The position numbers and the translations under genes were made by a program. From an uncultured Bacteroidia bacterium (lineage in GTDB: Bacteria > Bacteroidota > Bacteroidia > Bacteroidales > UBA932), in the NCBI GenBank assembly GCA_902797435.1, contig CADBSV010000006.1, positions 1 to 46,635 on the forward strand: a stretch of 46,635 nucleotides of DNA, written 5' to 3'. Numbering within the stretch: position 1 is the first letter of the stretch; every line of letters begins with the position of its first letter. Below, one piece after another: positions 9,580-19,307 of this stretch. The notes under the pieces are model-generated. The model did no database searches, was not told the origin of the DNA, and saw nothing but the letters and a program-made list of their open reading frames with translations.

Positions 9580-12500
9580 ATGAAGTTGAGGTTATTGACA
9601 TTAGCGGCATCAGCCATTGTGCTTTTGGGAAGCGGAGGAGGAATCCTTCGCGCCCAGAACATTGAGATAAAGGGCCGGGTGCTCGACTCCAAGGGAGAAC
9701 CGCTTGGAGGCGCCGTAGTCGTGGTCAAGGGGACTGCAAACGGTGCCATGGTCTCCGACGACGGCAGCTATAGCCTGAAAGCCCGCAAGAATGCGGTGCT
9801 GGAAGCGTCCCTTCTGGGCTACACCACCGAAACTCAGGAAGTGGGAGGCCGCAGCGTCGTAAACTTCACCCTCAAGGACGATGCCGTGCTCCTTGAAGAG
9901 GCCGTCGTCGAGGTGGGCTACGGGGAGCAGCGCCTCGTCGATGTCACCGGAACGGTTACGCATGTGAAGATGGAGGAGATAGTAAAGGCTCCCGTGACCG
10001 GTCTCGACCAGGCCCTTCAGGGAAGAATAGCAGGCGTGAGCGTCACCTCTTCCGACGGCCAGCCCGGTTACGACATGGACGTTGTCATCCGTGGAGCCAA
10101 CTCCCTTACCCAGAGCAATGCGCCGCTCTATGTGATAGACGGTTTCCCCATGGAGGATTACTCCACTTCGGCCCTCAGCCCCAACGACATCGCTTCGGTG
10201 ACGGTGCTCAAGGATGCCTCATCCACCGCCATATATGGTTCCCGCGGAGCCAACGGGGTAATCATCATCGAGACCAAGAAGGGCAAACTCGGCAAGACAG
10301 AGGTGAGTTATTCCGCAACAGTCGGGGTGCACCAGGCTGCAAAGCGGATGGAACTGATGAGTCCCTACGATTATGTGGTGTACCAGATTGAGCGCAGTCC
10401 GGAAAACTTCGACAAATATCTCACCGTCCCGGGACGCACTCTCGAGGATTACCTTGATTATCATGCCATTGACTGGCAGGACAGGGTTTTCCGCAATGCC
10501 TTGGTGCATACCCACAACCTTTCCGTAATGGGCGGGAACAACCAGACCCGTTTCTCGGTTTCCGGTTCGGTGGTGGAGCAGCCGGGCGTAATCGTCAATT
10601 CCGGCTATGAGAAGTATCAGGGCCGCATGTCGCTGGAGCACCGGATAACCAAGAAGCTTCGCATGAACGTGAATGCCTCCTATACGGAGTCGGTCACCTC
10701 GGGGCAGGCCTCCTCGGCTTCGCTCTCGAGCAGCAACTCCTACATGACCTACCTCATGTACCGCGTGTGGACATACAGGCCGGTTTCGCTCAAGACCATG
10801 GATGAGGAGGAACTTCTGGCCGATGAAGACGACACCTATTCCACGATGAACCCTGTCATTTCCAACGCCAACGAGCAGAGCATCCGCAAGCAGACGATGT
10901 TCAACGCGAACGGTAAACTTGAATGGCAGTTCGCTCCCGGATGGAAACTCAACCTCCGCGGAGGCTTCGACAACCGTCTGCTCCGCTTCGAAGAGTTCAA
11001 CAACTCCAAGACATACAAGGGATTCCCGAGGGTTACCAACACCCTTGGCGTAAACGGTGCCTTCCAGGAGGCCAAAACGGTAAACTGGCTCAACGAGAAC
11101 ACCATTACATGGAATCCTTCCCTCGGTAAGGACCACAAGATATCCGCCCTTGCCGGCTTTACCATGCAGGGGACAGAAAAGAGCACCTACGGTTTCACTG
11201 CATCCCATGTGCCCCACGAGGAGCTTGGCCTGAGCGGCATGGACGACGGTATTCCGCAGACGATAAAGAGCACCCTCACGGACAATACGCTTATGTCCTT
11301 CCTCGGGAGGATAAACTACCAGTTCAAGGGAAGGTACATGTTCACCGGCTCCTTCCGGGCCGACGGATCCAGCAAATTCGCTCCCGGTCACAAGTGGGGC
11401 TTCTTCCCCTCGGCGGCATTCGCATGGCGCTTCAGCAGGGAGCAGTTCATGAAAGGGCTGACCTGGCTCGACGACGGGAAACTCCGTCTCACCTACGGCT
11501 CTACGGGCAACAACAAGGTGGGGGATTATGCATCGTACGCCACCCTCTCGGCCCCCGATTATTATCCTTTCGACAACACTCCTTCCGTAGTGCTGATGCA
11601 AAGCGCCCTCGGCAACGAAGCCCTCACCTGGGAGACTACCGATCAGGTAGACCTCGGACTGGATTTGCGCCTTTTTGATTCCCGCCTTGTGGTAACCGCC
11701 GACGTATATCGCAAGATAACCCGCGACCTGCTGCTCAATGCCCGGCTGCCTTATTCGAGCGGCTTTGCCAGCATGTACAAGAACGTGGGCAGGATACGGA
11801 ATGACGGAATAGAGCTCACGATAGGCTTCACTCCCGTGCATACCAGGGATTTCATCTGGAGCGGCGACTTCAACATAAGCTTCAACCGCGACCGTGTGCT
11901 TCAGCTCTCCGAAGGGCAGGAAACCCTGCTGAGCAGCGTGGGTTTCACCGGCGACTTCAATGCAACCAACCTTTATATCGCCCGTGTAGGTGCGCCGGTG
12001 GCCTCTTTCTACGGAATGCTCTGGGAAGGAGTTTACGGGCTTGAAGATTTCGACCTCACACCGGGCGGCAAGTACATACTCAAGGACGGTGTCCCCACCA
12101 ACGGCAGCGACCGCGGGGTCATCCAGCCCGGTGACATCAAGTATGCCGACATCAACGGCGACGGCATCGTAAACGACCAGGACATGGTGGTGATAGGCCG
12201 CTGCAATCCGATTCATACGGGAGGCTTGAACAACAACTTCAGCTGGAGGGGCTTCAACCTGAACGTCTTCTTCCAGTGGAGCTACGGGGCCGACATCATG
12301 AATGCCAACCGCATCTTTATGGAAGGCAACTACGGAAGCAAGAACATAAACCAGTTCGCCTCCTATAACGACCACTGGACCTTCGACAACCAGGACAGCC
12401 GCAACTTCCGCGTAGGCGGACAGGGCCCGCGCGGCGTCTATTCCAACCGCACCATCGAGGACGGCAGTTTCCTGCGCCTCAAGACAGTGCAGCTCAGCTA

Positions 12501-12705
12501 TACCTTCCCGCGCAGGCTCACAAACCACCTCAAACTGGAGGCTCTCTCGGTGAACATCGCGGGACAGAATCTCTGGACGTGGACGTCCTATTCGGGCCTC
12601 GACCCGGAGGTGTCCACGCGCCACACGACCCTCACCCCGGGTTTCGACTACAGCGCCTATGCACGCAACAGGATTTTCACGACCGGACTCAACATTACAT
12701 TCTAA
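9580..12705 (+). CDS. SusC-like TonB-dependent outer-membrane glycan transporter (block B)
   Basis: The protein is 1041 residues. The open frame extends upstream to 9514 into the preceding gene, but only ATG 9580 gives a signal peptide (cleavage LRA|QN near residue 25). It has the carboxypeptidase-regulatory-like domain (about 27-105) and plug motifs 'VEVGYGEQRLVDVTGTV', 'DQALQGRIAGVSV', 'PLYVIDGFPMEDY' and 'LKDASSTAIYGSRGANG'. The barrel ends 'LNITF'. The match to the block A SusC is near-continuous through plug and barrel, which points to duplication followed by divergence. The two channels probably import related but not identical oligosaccharides (inference). Confidence 0.97.
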   Translation: MKLRLLTLAASAIVLLGSGGGILRAQNIEIKGRVLDSKGEPLGGAVVVVKGTANGAMVSDDGSYSLKARKNAVLEASLLGYTTETQEVGGRSVVNFTLKDDAVLLEEAVVEVGYGEQRLVDVTGTVTHVKMEEIVKAPVTGLDQALQGRIAGVSVTSSDGQPGYDMDVVIRGANSLTQSNAPLYVIDGFPMEDYSTSALSPNDIASVTVLKDASSTAIYGSRGANGVIIIETKKGKLGKTEVSYSATVGVHQAAKRMELMSPYDYVVYQIERSPENFDKYLTVPGRTLEDYLDYHAIDWQDRVFRNALVHTHNLSVMGGNNQTRFSVSGSVVEQPGVIVNSGYEKYQGRMSLEHRITKKLRMNVNASYTESVTSGQASSASLSSSNSYMTYLMYRVWTYRPVSLKTMDEEELLADEDDTYSTMNPVISNANEQSIRKQTMFNANGKLEWQFAPGWKLNLRGGFDNRLLRFEEFNNSKTYKGFPRVTNTLGVNGAFQEAKTVNWLNENTITWNPSLGKDHKISALAGFTMQGTEKSTYGFTASHVPHEELGLSGMDDGIPQTIKSTLTDNTLMSFLGRINYQFKGRYMFTGSFRADGSSKFAPGHKWGFFPSAAFAWRFSREQFMKGLTWLDDGKLRLTYGSTGNNKVGDYASYATLSAPDYYPFDNTPSVVLMQSALGNEALTWETTDQVDLGLDLRLFDSRLVVTADVYRKITRDLLLNARLPYSSGFASMYKNVGRIRNDGIELTIGFTPVHTRDFIWSGDFNISFNRDRVLQLSEGQETLLSSVGFTGDFNATNLYIARVGAPVASFYGMLWEGVYGLEDFDLTPGGKYILKDGVPTNGSDRGVIQPGDIKYADINGDGIVNDQDMVVIGRCNPIHTGGLNNNFSWRGFNLNVFFQWSYGADIMNANRIFMEGNYGSKNINQFASYNDHWTFDNQDSRNFRVGGQGPRGVYSNRTIEDGSFLRLKTVQLSYTFPRRLTNHLKLEALSVNIAGQNLWTWTSYSGLDPEVSTRHTTLTPGFDYSAYARNRIFTTGLNITF

Positions 12706-12717
12706 AGGAAAAAGGCT

Positions 12718-14307
12718 ATGAAAAGAAGAATTACCATGATTCTTGCCGCAGCGCTCTGCGCAGCCTCCTGCGACTTTCTTGACACCTATCCGCAGGATGT
12801 CAAAACGGTTGAGGAATCGTTCCGCACCGAGGCCGACGTTCAGGAATCCCTGTCGGGGGTGTACAGCACTCTTGCCGCCAGCCAGCTTTACGGCAACGCG
12901 ATGCTCGGACGCATGGGCCTTACGGCCGATATCGGTTATGAGTACTACAATACCGACGCAGGGACTGTGGGTTACTACGAGGTGGTTGCCTCCGATGCCA
13001 AGATAAACAGCTACTGGCGGTATCTTTATCAGGGAATAGGCAATGCCAACCGGCTTCTGGAGAACATCGACAGGGCCGTCATGGACAGTACATCCCGTGA
13101 AAGGGCGCGTGCCGAGGCCCTTTTCCTGCGGGCCTACTACCATTTCATGCTCACGGTCCGCTTCGGCAGCATTCCCTACGTCACATGCGTGCCGGCTTCC
13201 GGCAACGTAGCCGACGTGCAGCTCCCGCAGACTCCGCAGGAACAGGTTTACAGGAGCATAATAGCCGACATGGACGACTCCGTATCCTCTCTTCCCGATG
13301 CGTCGTCCCTTGACGGAGGCGGGCGGCTCAGCAAATCCGCGGCCTGGGGAATCCTTGCAAGGGTGTGCCTCGATGCAGCCGGTTATCCATGCTATATACC
13401 CGGAATGTACGCCAAGGCCAAGGATTACGCCAAAAAGGTGATAGACACCGGGTTCCATGCCCTGAATCCTTCCTATGAGCAGGTGTTCATCAACTATATG
13501 CAGGACCTCTACGACATAAAGGAGAGCATCTGGGAGGTGGAGTTTTACGGCAACAATACCGGCACATATACCTCCACTGCCGGAATGGTGGGCCGCAACA
13601 ACGGCATCCAGTTCTCCAATGTGGACGAGAGTCACGACGAGATAGGCGTTTCCATCGGAGCCATCCGCGCCACCTCATATTACTATGGCCTCTTTGAAGA
13701 CGGAGACCTTCGCAGAGACTGGACCATAGCTCCCTATACCTATACGACGGCCGGAGAAAAGACCATGCAGACGACCAATTTCTGGATACGTTTCTGCGGC
13801 AAGTTCCGCAGGGAATACGAAACCCTTATGCCAAAGAGCGTTTCATACACTCCCACCAACTTCCCGCTTCTCCGCTATTCCGACGTGCTTCTCATGTATG
13901 CAGAGGGCGTGGCTTGTGACGAGTCTTCCGCTCCGGAGGAAATCACGGCTGCATACGAATATCTCAATCAGGTTCGCCGCCGCGGATACGGGAAAGACAT
14001 TTCCGCCGCCGACCCGTCCGTGGATATCCCGGCGGAGGGAAAGCTTGCCCTTCTGGAGACCATAAAGGACGAGAGGGCGAGGGAACTCGGATTCGAACTC
14101 CTGCGCAAGGACGATATCGTCCGCTGGGGCGAGTTCTACGGACGTATGAAGCATGTCGGGTCGCTGATCCCATCTGCATTCACATCCGGCTATTATGTGG
14201 CGGGACGGCAGTATTACGGCAATGTCGGCAGCCGCGACGTCCTCTGGCCCATTCCTTCCTACGAACTCGGTGTCAACCGCAATCTTGTACAGAATCCAGG
14301 GTGGTAA
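12718..14307 (+). CDS. SusD/RagB-like surface glycan-binding lipoprotein (block B)
   Basis: This 529-residue protein is the same length as the block A SusD. SPII lipobox CAASC gives Cys18, followed by 'DFLDTYP'. SusD hallmarks are 'RAEALFLRAYYHFML', 'NQVRRRGYG', 'ERARELGFELLRKDDIVRWG' and the C-terminus 'WPIPSYELGVNRNLVQNPGW'. It lies 12 nt after susC and would form the lid of that transporter. Strong similarity to the SusD at 3517 runs over the whole length, including the segment 'GTYTSTAGMVGRNNGI'. Confidence 0.96.
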   Translation: MKRRITMILAAALCAASCDFLDTYPQDVKTVEESFRTEADVQESLSGVYSTLAASQLYGNAMLGRMGLTADIGYEYYNTDAGTVGYYEVVASDAKINSYWRYLYQGIGNANRLLENIDRAVMDSTSRERARAEALFLRAYYHFMLTVRFGSIPYVTCVPASGNVADVQLPQTPQEQVYRSIIADMDDSVSSLPDASSLDGGGRLSKSAAWGILARVCLDAAGYPCYIPGMYAKAKDYAKKVIDTGFHALNPSYEQVFINYMQDLYDIKESIWEVEFYGNNTGTYTSTAGMVGRNNGIQFSNVDESHDEIGVSIGAIRATSYYYGLFEDGDLRRDWTIAPYTYTTAGEKTMQTTNFWIRFCGKFRREYETLMPKSVSYTPTNFPLLRYSDVLLMYAEGVACDESSAPEEITAAYEYLNQVRRRGYGKDISAADPSVDIPAEGKLALLETIKDERARELGFELLRKDDIVRWGEFYGRMKHVGSLIPSAFTSGYYVAGRQYYGNVGSRDVLWPIPSYELGVNRNLVQNPGW

Positions 14308-14318
14308 ACTACGATGTC

Positions 14319-15320
14319 ATGAAAAAGAATCTGATATATATAATGTCCATAATGCTCGTCGCAGCTGCGTGCGATGACGACTATGCCATCAGGCAGCCAA
14401 GCCTGGAGGTGAGCGCACCGTCCGTGGTGAAAGTGGGCCAGAAAGTGGAGTTTACCCTCTCTGGCGAACAGGATGTGCTCGCATTCTGGTCGGGCGAAGC
14501 AGGCAGCGAATACAAGTATAAAGAACAGGACCGCATAGGGGCGGGGGATACCCGTATGAGTTTTTCCACGACCACTTCTTCTGGTTCTGCGGGGTATCCT
14601 AATCCTGCTTCGCTTCCCCTCAGCTGGTCTTCTGATTTTTCTGGCGAGTACACCCTGGAAGCGATGAATGCCGCCACGTGGCATGACATTTCCTCCGAGT
14701 TCGACTGGCCGAAAGACGTCGGAGAGACAATTCCCGCAGGGGAACTCAATCTCAATGATATTCTTCCTTCCGACGGCACGCCGGTTTATTTCCGCTTCTA
14801 TTATCATGTCGCAGCCTGGGATGCCGCTTCCAACGGAGGCGCCGGCAACGGTCGCACCCAGTGGAACATCCAGGGCCTGTCCATATTCTGCGACACTCCG
14901 GCCGGAGAATATACTGCTTACGACATGTTCGACCAGCGCTGGCAGCTGATCCTGGGGGCGGGATGCGAAACCATTCCCGAGGCCAATCTGCCGGCTCTTC
15001 CCGCGACATCCGAAAGACTGCTGTTCCGCTCGCAGTTCAAACCTGCGGTCGATCTGCATATATGGGCGGTATCGGGAGCGATAATCCGTCCGGGGGAAGT
15101 GAATCTCGGACGTGACAAGGGAATGGGCATCAAGACCCTTGCCGACCCGCAGATGCGTAAATTCTGGTACACTTATTCCGAGCCCGGCGAATATACGGTG
15201 ACGTTCGTAGGAGTGAACGCAGGGGCCCAGGGGCGGAAGGAAGTTGTCAGGGAAGTCAAACTCAAGGTGGTGCAGGACACCGGAAGCATTTCCGGACCTG
15301 TCCCTTCAGAATGGGAGTAA
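14319..15320 (+). CDS. DUF5017-like surface lipoprotein (block B)
   Basis: The protein is 333 residues from ATG 14319. A GTG at 14301 in the same frame overlaps the end of susD but would put charged residues ahead of the signal peptide. SPII lipobox VAAAC gives Cys18. The domain signature is present: 'VLAFWSGEAGSEYKY', 'WSSDFSGEYTLEAMNAATWHDIS', and the C-terminal 'EPGEYTVTFVGVN' followed by 'LKVVQDTGSISGP'. It is the block B counterpart of the protein at 5123. A glycan-binding role is likely from its place after susD; no enzymatic motif is visible. Confidence 0.8.
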   Translation: MKKNLIYIMSIMLVAAACDDDYAIRQPSLEVSAPSVVKVGQKVEFTLSGEQDVLAFWSGEAGSEYKYKEQDRIGAGDTRMSFSTTTSSGSAGYPNPASLPLSWSSDFSGEYTLEAMNAATWHDISSEFDWPKDVGETIPAGELNLNDILPSDGTPVYFRFYYHVAAWDAASNGGAGNGRTQWNIQGLSIFCDTPAGEYTAYDMFDQRWQLILGAGCETIPEANLPALPATSERLLFRSQFKPAVDLHIWAVSGAIIRPGEVNLGRDKGMGIKTLADPQMRKFWYTYSEPGEYTVTFVGVNAGAQGRKEVVREVKLKVVQDTGSISGPVPSEWE

Positions 15321-15324
15321 TGCT

Positions 15325-17139
15325 ATGAGAAAGTCTGTATTTGCAATCACACTCCTTGTCCTGTCCGCGGCATGTACACGGCAGCAGGACGATTCCGTAT
15401 GGGCTCCGCAGGCGGTGCGCTTCACTGCGCAGGACATCTCTGCCAGAACAGTCTTCTCCCCGGCGGAAGAAGGCGGCTTGTCCGCCTTCTGGAAGCAGGA
15501 CGATACCATAGGCATCTGGAGCAGCGGCTCCAACCGCGGGAACTATCCTTATGTGGCAAATCCCGTGGGCGGGGATGCCTCACGCGCATCCTTCGGCATG
15601 GTGAGCGAAGACCGCATGTTCGTCTATGACGGCACTTCTGCCACCTATTGCGCATACTATCCCTACAGTCCTTCCAACGGCAATGAACCCGTAATCCGGT
15701 TCCAGGTGCCTTCCTCGCAGCTGCAGGCAGCTGCAGGCGATCTGTCCATGCTGAGCGGACTGCAGCCGTTCCGTGCCGATCCGGTGTCCATTTCCGGAGA
15801 CAATGCCCAGGTGGATTTCTCCTTCCGCCCGGTGCTCAGCACGGTGCATGTAGCCCTGCGCATGAATGACGGTGAAACGGTAAACGTTCCCGTCAAGATG
15901 GTGAAACTCCTTTCCGACGCTTCTGCGTTGAGTTCTCCCGAGGTTACCCTCGATTTGGCCGACAAGGCTGCCAGGCCGCAGGCGGCCGGGGGCAGCGGCG
16001 AAGTGTCGCTCGCCTTTGGCACCATGCCCGTTCTTGTGAGCGGAACCGATGCCGACGCCTACCTTACGGTGCTCCCCGGTGCGCACGCCGCCGGTCTTAC
16101 GTGTGAGGTTACCGCAATCGACGGCTCGGTGGCCAAGGTGGCGCTGCCTGCGGTGACTTTCGGCCCCGGAAACAGTTATTCACGCTCCATAAGCCTCGCC
16201 CTTTCAGACTTCGTGCAGGCGGAGCCTTTCGACATCAGCGCTTCTTCCCTTACCGTAAATGCCGGAGAACCTGTTACCTTCGGCATACAGGGAGCCGCCG
16301 CGAGGATAAATTTCTGGTCGGGTGAGAAATACCACGAATACGAGTATTCCTCGAAGGACCGCTTCGAGTACGGCGACATCTACATGTCTTTCCTCCAGGC
16401 GCTTCTTTCGGGAGACGGAAGGCAGGGAGACTGCCTCAAAGTGAAGCTTTCCACCGACTATGACGGCTCCCTTGACGAAGATTCGATACTCGACGCCACC
16501 TGGACCGACATGACGGAAGCATTTGGGCTGGATACTTCGATATCCTCCTCCGGGAATCCTACGGCAGCGTCCAATTACGGCAAATACAAGAAGTCCGCCG
16601 ATGTGGCCGTTTCGGATTATGCCGGCGGCAAACCTTTCAGGCTGGCCCTTTTCTGGAGTGCCCTTCCCGACCTCGGAGGGCGCACGGTGAGCTGGATAAC
16701 CGGACTCAAGGTCTGGGATTCCTCCGGAGTGCTCATGGACCAGGAAGACAATACCTTCGTATCGGGCAAAGCCCTTACGGAGTATAATCCAGTGGTTATC
16801 GAAGGAGCCTCCTACGGGTCCGACAGCAACCACTGCAGCTGGTATGGCATAAGCGACTGCGCAACTTCCAACTGCTTCCGCTTCTTCTCCGCCTTTACTC
16901 TTACCGGAACGGCCGAGAGGCACGCCTATGCGGTAATAGACAATCTCTTTACTCCAGCGCAGACAAATCTCGGGCACGACTCTCCGCTTCAGGTGCAGTC
17001 GGAATCCGACCCCACCCCGTCTTCATGGAGCTACACTTTCACGGAACCGGGAACCTACAAGGTTGTCTTCGAGGCATCCTGCCCGACGCTTTCCGGCGAC
17101 AAGACAGAACTGCGCGAGTTCACTATAACGGTGCAATAA
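15325..17139 (+). CDS. Fimbrillin-like + DUF5017-like two-domain lipoprotein (block B)
   Basis: The protein is 604 residues from ATG 15325, 4 nt after the previous stop. SPII lipobox LSAAC gives Cys17. The N-terminal half is fimbrillin-like, with 'FWKQDDTIGIWSSG', 'YCAYYPYSP' and 'LPAVTFGPGNSY'. The C-terminal half is DUF5017-like, with 'INFWSGEKYHEYEY', 'LSTDYDGSLDEDSILDATW', and a terminal 'EPGTYKVVFEA' followed by 'REFTITVQ'. It matches the block A protein at 6133 in domain order and in its final 'TITVQ'. It probably acts as a surface glycan-binding protein next to the block B SusCD (inference). Confidence 0.78.
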   Translation: MRKSVFAITLLVLSAACTRQQDDSVWAPQAVRFTAQDISARTVFSPAEEGGLSAFWKQDDTIGIWSSGSNRGNYPYVANPVGGDASRASFGMVSEDRMFVYDGTSATYCAYYPYSPSNGNEPVIRFQVPSSQLQAAAGDLSMLSGLQPFRADPVSISGDNAQVDFSFRPVLSTVHVALRMNDGETVNVPVKMVKLLSDASALSSPEVTLDLADKAARPQAAGGSGEVSLAFGTMPVLVSGTDADAYLTVLPGAHAAGLTCEVTAIDGSVAKVALPAVTFGPGNSYSRSISLALSDFVQAEPFDISASSLTVNAGEPVTFGIQGAAARINFWSGEKYHEYEYSSKDRFEYGDIYMSFLQALLSGDGRQGDCLKVKLSTDYDGSLDEDSILDATWTDMTEAFGLDTSISSSGNPTAASNYGKYKKSADVAVSDYAGGKPFRLALFWSALPDLGGRTVSWITGLKVWDSSGVLMDQEDNTFVSGKALTEYNPVVIEGASYGSDSNHCSWYGISDCATSNCFRFFSAFTLTGTAERHAYAVIDNLFTPAQTNLGHDSPLQVQSESDPTPSSWSYTFTEPGTYKVVFEASCPTLSGDKTELREFTITVQ

Positions 17140-17140
17140 T

Positions 17141-19144
17141 ATGAAAAGATATCTTTTGCTTGCTGCTATCATACCGTTGATCCTTGCCTGTGGAAAGGAT
17201 TCTGCGCCTGCTACAGGTACGCCCGAAACCATAACCGTGGACGGAGCCGGCTATACCCGCGCCGTTTATGAGGCGGGAGCGGTGGTGATGCCGGACAGGC
17301 ACGCAGTCCTTTCCGGGGCGATGCATCCGTACTTCGAGGGATTCGAAATGCTGGTAAGCAATTCGGAATCGCATCCCGGAGGCACATTGACGGCCGATAT
17401 GACTGGACCGGTCTATATTCTGGCCCCGTCTTCCCCCGTTCCGTCCGGCTGGCATCTGGTGGCAGACACATCTGCAGGCGAATCCACCTGCAACTGCACC
17501 TACGGGTCTTCCGTCATCGCGGTCTCCATCTTTTCGAAAATAGTAAAGGCCGGGGTGAAGGTGCAGATTCCGGTGCTTGAAGGAGTCTTGCCGGCGATTC
17601 CCCTGGCCCGCAGAATCAACTTGAAGGAAGACTCCTCCGGCTCAGGAATTGCGGCCAACGAGGTGCAGGTGGAAGGCGGCGGCCTTGTGGATGTGCGCAC
17701 CGTAAAGCGGGGGCAGAAAGCTTTCCCGCAAAATGATTCATACCTTTTTGCCGATGACGCTCCTGCTGCGGTAGGCGGCAACCTCAGCTGTGCTGTGGGC
17801 CTCATAGACGGAAAGGGGGTCAGCCGCATGCGTTTCGGCTCCGGGGAGACCCCTCTGGTGGCTTTTGACGTCGAATCCGTTCCTGGATGGACTTCCACCG
17901 GCAGGTCTTTCGCGATGGGAGCCCTCACCTACAATGTGTTCACCCTTGATTCCTACAGGGCGGGTGAGTGGATAGACATGCCGTCGCCCTCGGGCGTGGA
18001 ACACTGCCCGTTCGTGTTCGGCCATGTGATAAACGTGATTGGACTTCCCGAATTCGGGGATGCCGTCATTTCCGAGGTGGCGCGCCTTCGCAGCGGCACC
18101 ATCTCCAACGCATGCATAGCAAAGCTCCCCGACGGGAGCCTTCTTGCCGCCTGTTCTGGAGCAAAGGAGGCGCAGGGCCTGTCCATGTTCCGCTCCACCG
18201 ACCACGGCGCCAGCTGGAGCAGCTACGGGAACTACAGCTCCGAGGTGAATCTCATAGAAAACTACACCAATCTCTTTGTAAGGGATGACACCGTCTATCT
18301 TTTCGGTGTGGCAGCCGAAAGGAAGGGCCTTCGCGTTTCGCGTTCCACCGATGCAGGCCTTAACTGGACCGTTCCCGATACGGACAGCACCGGACTTATC
18401 CTTCCCGGCATATATCACACGGCGCAGGTGCCCTGCATAACCGCAAACGGCCGTATATGGCGGGCATGCGAAACCTACAACGACGACGACACCTCCAAGC
18501 AGCCCTTCATGATTTCGGCTCCCGAAGACTCCGATCTTCTGGACGCTTCTTCCTGGACGGCTACCAATGTCATAACAAACACTTCATACTACATAGGTGC
18601 CGACCGCATTTCCTCCATGATAGAGGGCAATGCCGTGCAGGCCCCGGACGGAAGCATAGTGAACCTCATCCGCAGCAACAGCGCTGCATCGAGCAACTAT
18701 GCTACCATCCTGCATGTCACCGGCACGGACGTTCTTTCCTACGACCCCGCATCCGACTGGGTTCGGATGCCCGGAGGAGGGAAGAAATTCACGGTGCGCT
18801 ACGATGCGCAGAGCGGTCTTTACTGGAGCCTTACCAACCCTCACACCGAAGGAGATTTCTCCCATGCGGGCATCTATTCGGGAGGCCTTCAGCTCTCGCT
18901 TCGCCGCAACCGGCTGGTGCTCATCTCAAGCCCCGACCTCCGCACCTGGACCGAAAAGGCGGTGGTGCTGGAAAACCCAGACCCCTTCTTCCACGGTTTC
19001 CAGTATGCCGACTGGGTGTTTGACGGAGCCGACCTGGCGGTTGTGGTGCGGGCGGCATATCCGGAAGTCCGGGGCCTTCCCGTGCGCCAGCACGATGCCA
19101 ACAAATTTATTTTCGTGAAAGTGAAAGATTTCAGAAACAAGTAA
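17141..19144 (+). CDS. Sialidase-fold (BNR/Asp-box) surface lipoprotein with an extra N-terminal beta domain (block B)
   Basis: This 667-residue lipoprotein starts 1 nt after the upstream stop. SPII lipobox LILAC gives Cys17. Residues of about 25-165 form an extra domain absent from the block A paralogue. It has the look of a beta-sandwich, with 'YFEGFEMLVSNSE' and 'GPVYILAPSS'. The BNR module begins near 'NEVQVEGGGLVDVRT'. Asp-boxes are STDHGASW (352-359) and STDAGLNW (402-409). Shared blocks are 'IEGNAVQAPDG', 'MPGGGKKFTVRYD', 'NPDPFFHGFQYADW' and 'RGLPVRQHDAN'. A hydrolase or lyase role is inferred from fold and conserved charged blocks. The true GH33 FRIP motif is not seen. Confidence 0.8.
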   Translation: MKRYLLLAAIIPLILACGKDSAPATGTPETITVDGAGYTRAVYEAGAVVMPDRHAVLSGAMHPYFEGFEMLVSNSESHPGGTLTADMTGPVYILAPSSPVPSGWHLVADTSAGESTCNCTYGSSVIAVSIFSKIVKAGVKVQIPVLEGVLPAIPLARRINLKEDSSGSGIAANEVQVEGGGLVDVRTVKRGQKAFPQNDSYLFADDAPAAVGGNLSCAVGLIDGKGVSRMRFGSGETPLVAFDVESVPGWTSTGRSFAMGALTYNVFTLDSYRAGEWIDMPSPSGVEHCPFVFGHVINVIGLPEFGDAVISEVARLRSGTISNACIAKLPDGSLLAACSGAKEAQGLSMFRSTDHGASWSSYGNYSSEVNLIENYTNLFVRDDTVYLFGVAAERKGLRVSRSTDAGLNWTVPDTDSTGLILPGIYHTAQVPCITANGRIWRACETYNDDDTSKQPFMISAPEDSDLLDASSWTATNVITNTSYYIGADRISSMIEGNAVQAPDGSIVNLIRSNSAASSNYATILHVTGTDVLSYDPASDWVRMPGGGKKFTVRYDAQSGLYWSLTNPHTEGDFSHAGIYSGGLQLSLRRNRLVLISSPDLRTWTEKAVVLENPDPFFHGFQYADWVFDGADLAVVVRAAYPEVRGLPVRQHDANKFIFVKVKDFRNK

Positions 19145-19160
19145 TTCAAACCATACAATT

Positions 19161-19295
19161 ATGACAAAAAAAACATTCATGCCCTATGAGGCGCCACTTG
19201 TTGCCGTCATTCCCGTCCAGACGTCGGGGGTGATGTGCCAGAGCTTCCCTGCCGATGACAACGAATCTTTCGGCGAAACAGATTTTGAATTTTAA
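19161..19295 (+). CDS. 44-residue conserved-type small peptide
   Basis: ATG 19161 to TAA 19295 encodes 44 residues beginning MTKKTFMPYEAPLV and ending in an acidic, aromatic tail, 'ESFGETDFEF'. It has no signal peptide, and its middle carries 'SGVMCQSF'. I recognise the general pattern from Bacteroidales small proteins found before fimbrillin or BspA-type surface genes: a basic start, 'Y-x-x-P-x-x-x-V-I', a G-[VM]-M/L-C motif and an acidic DF/DY tail. The function is unknown. The gene occupies the widest spacing between complete genes in the window, 16 nt after the previous gene and 12 nt before the next. The regular codon pattern and start context support it as a real gene. Confidence 0.65.
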   Translation: MTKKTFMPYEAPLVAVIPVQTSGVMCQSFPADDNESFGETDFEF

Positions 19296-19307
19296 CTGCA
19301 ATGCCTT

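Noticed and set aside
10219-13635. 1138-codon open frame on the minus strand across susC/susD of block B
   Set aside because: It mirrors two strong + strand genes with recognisable SusC and SusD motifs. Its translation is His/Val/Gly-rich without domains or a signal, as expected of a shadow in GC-rich coding DNA.
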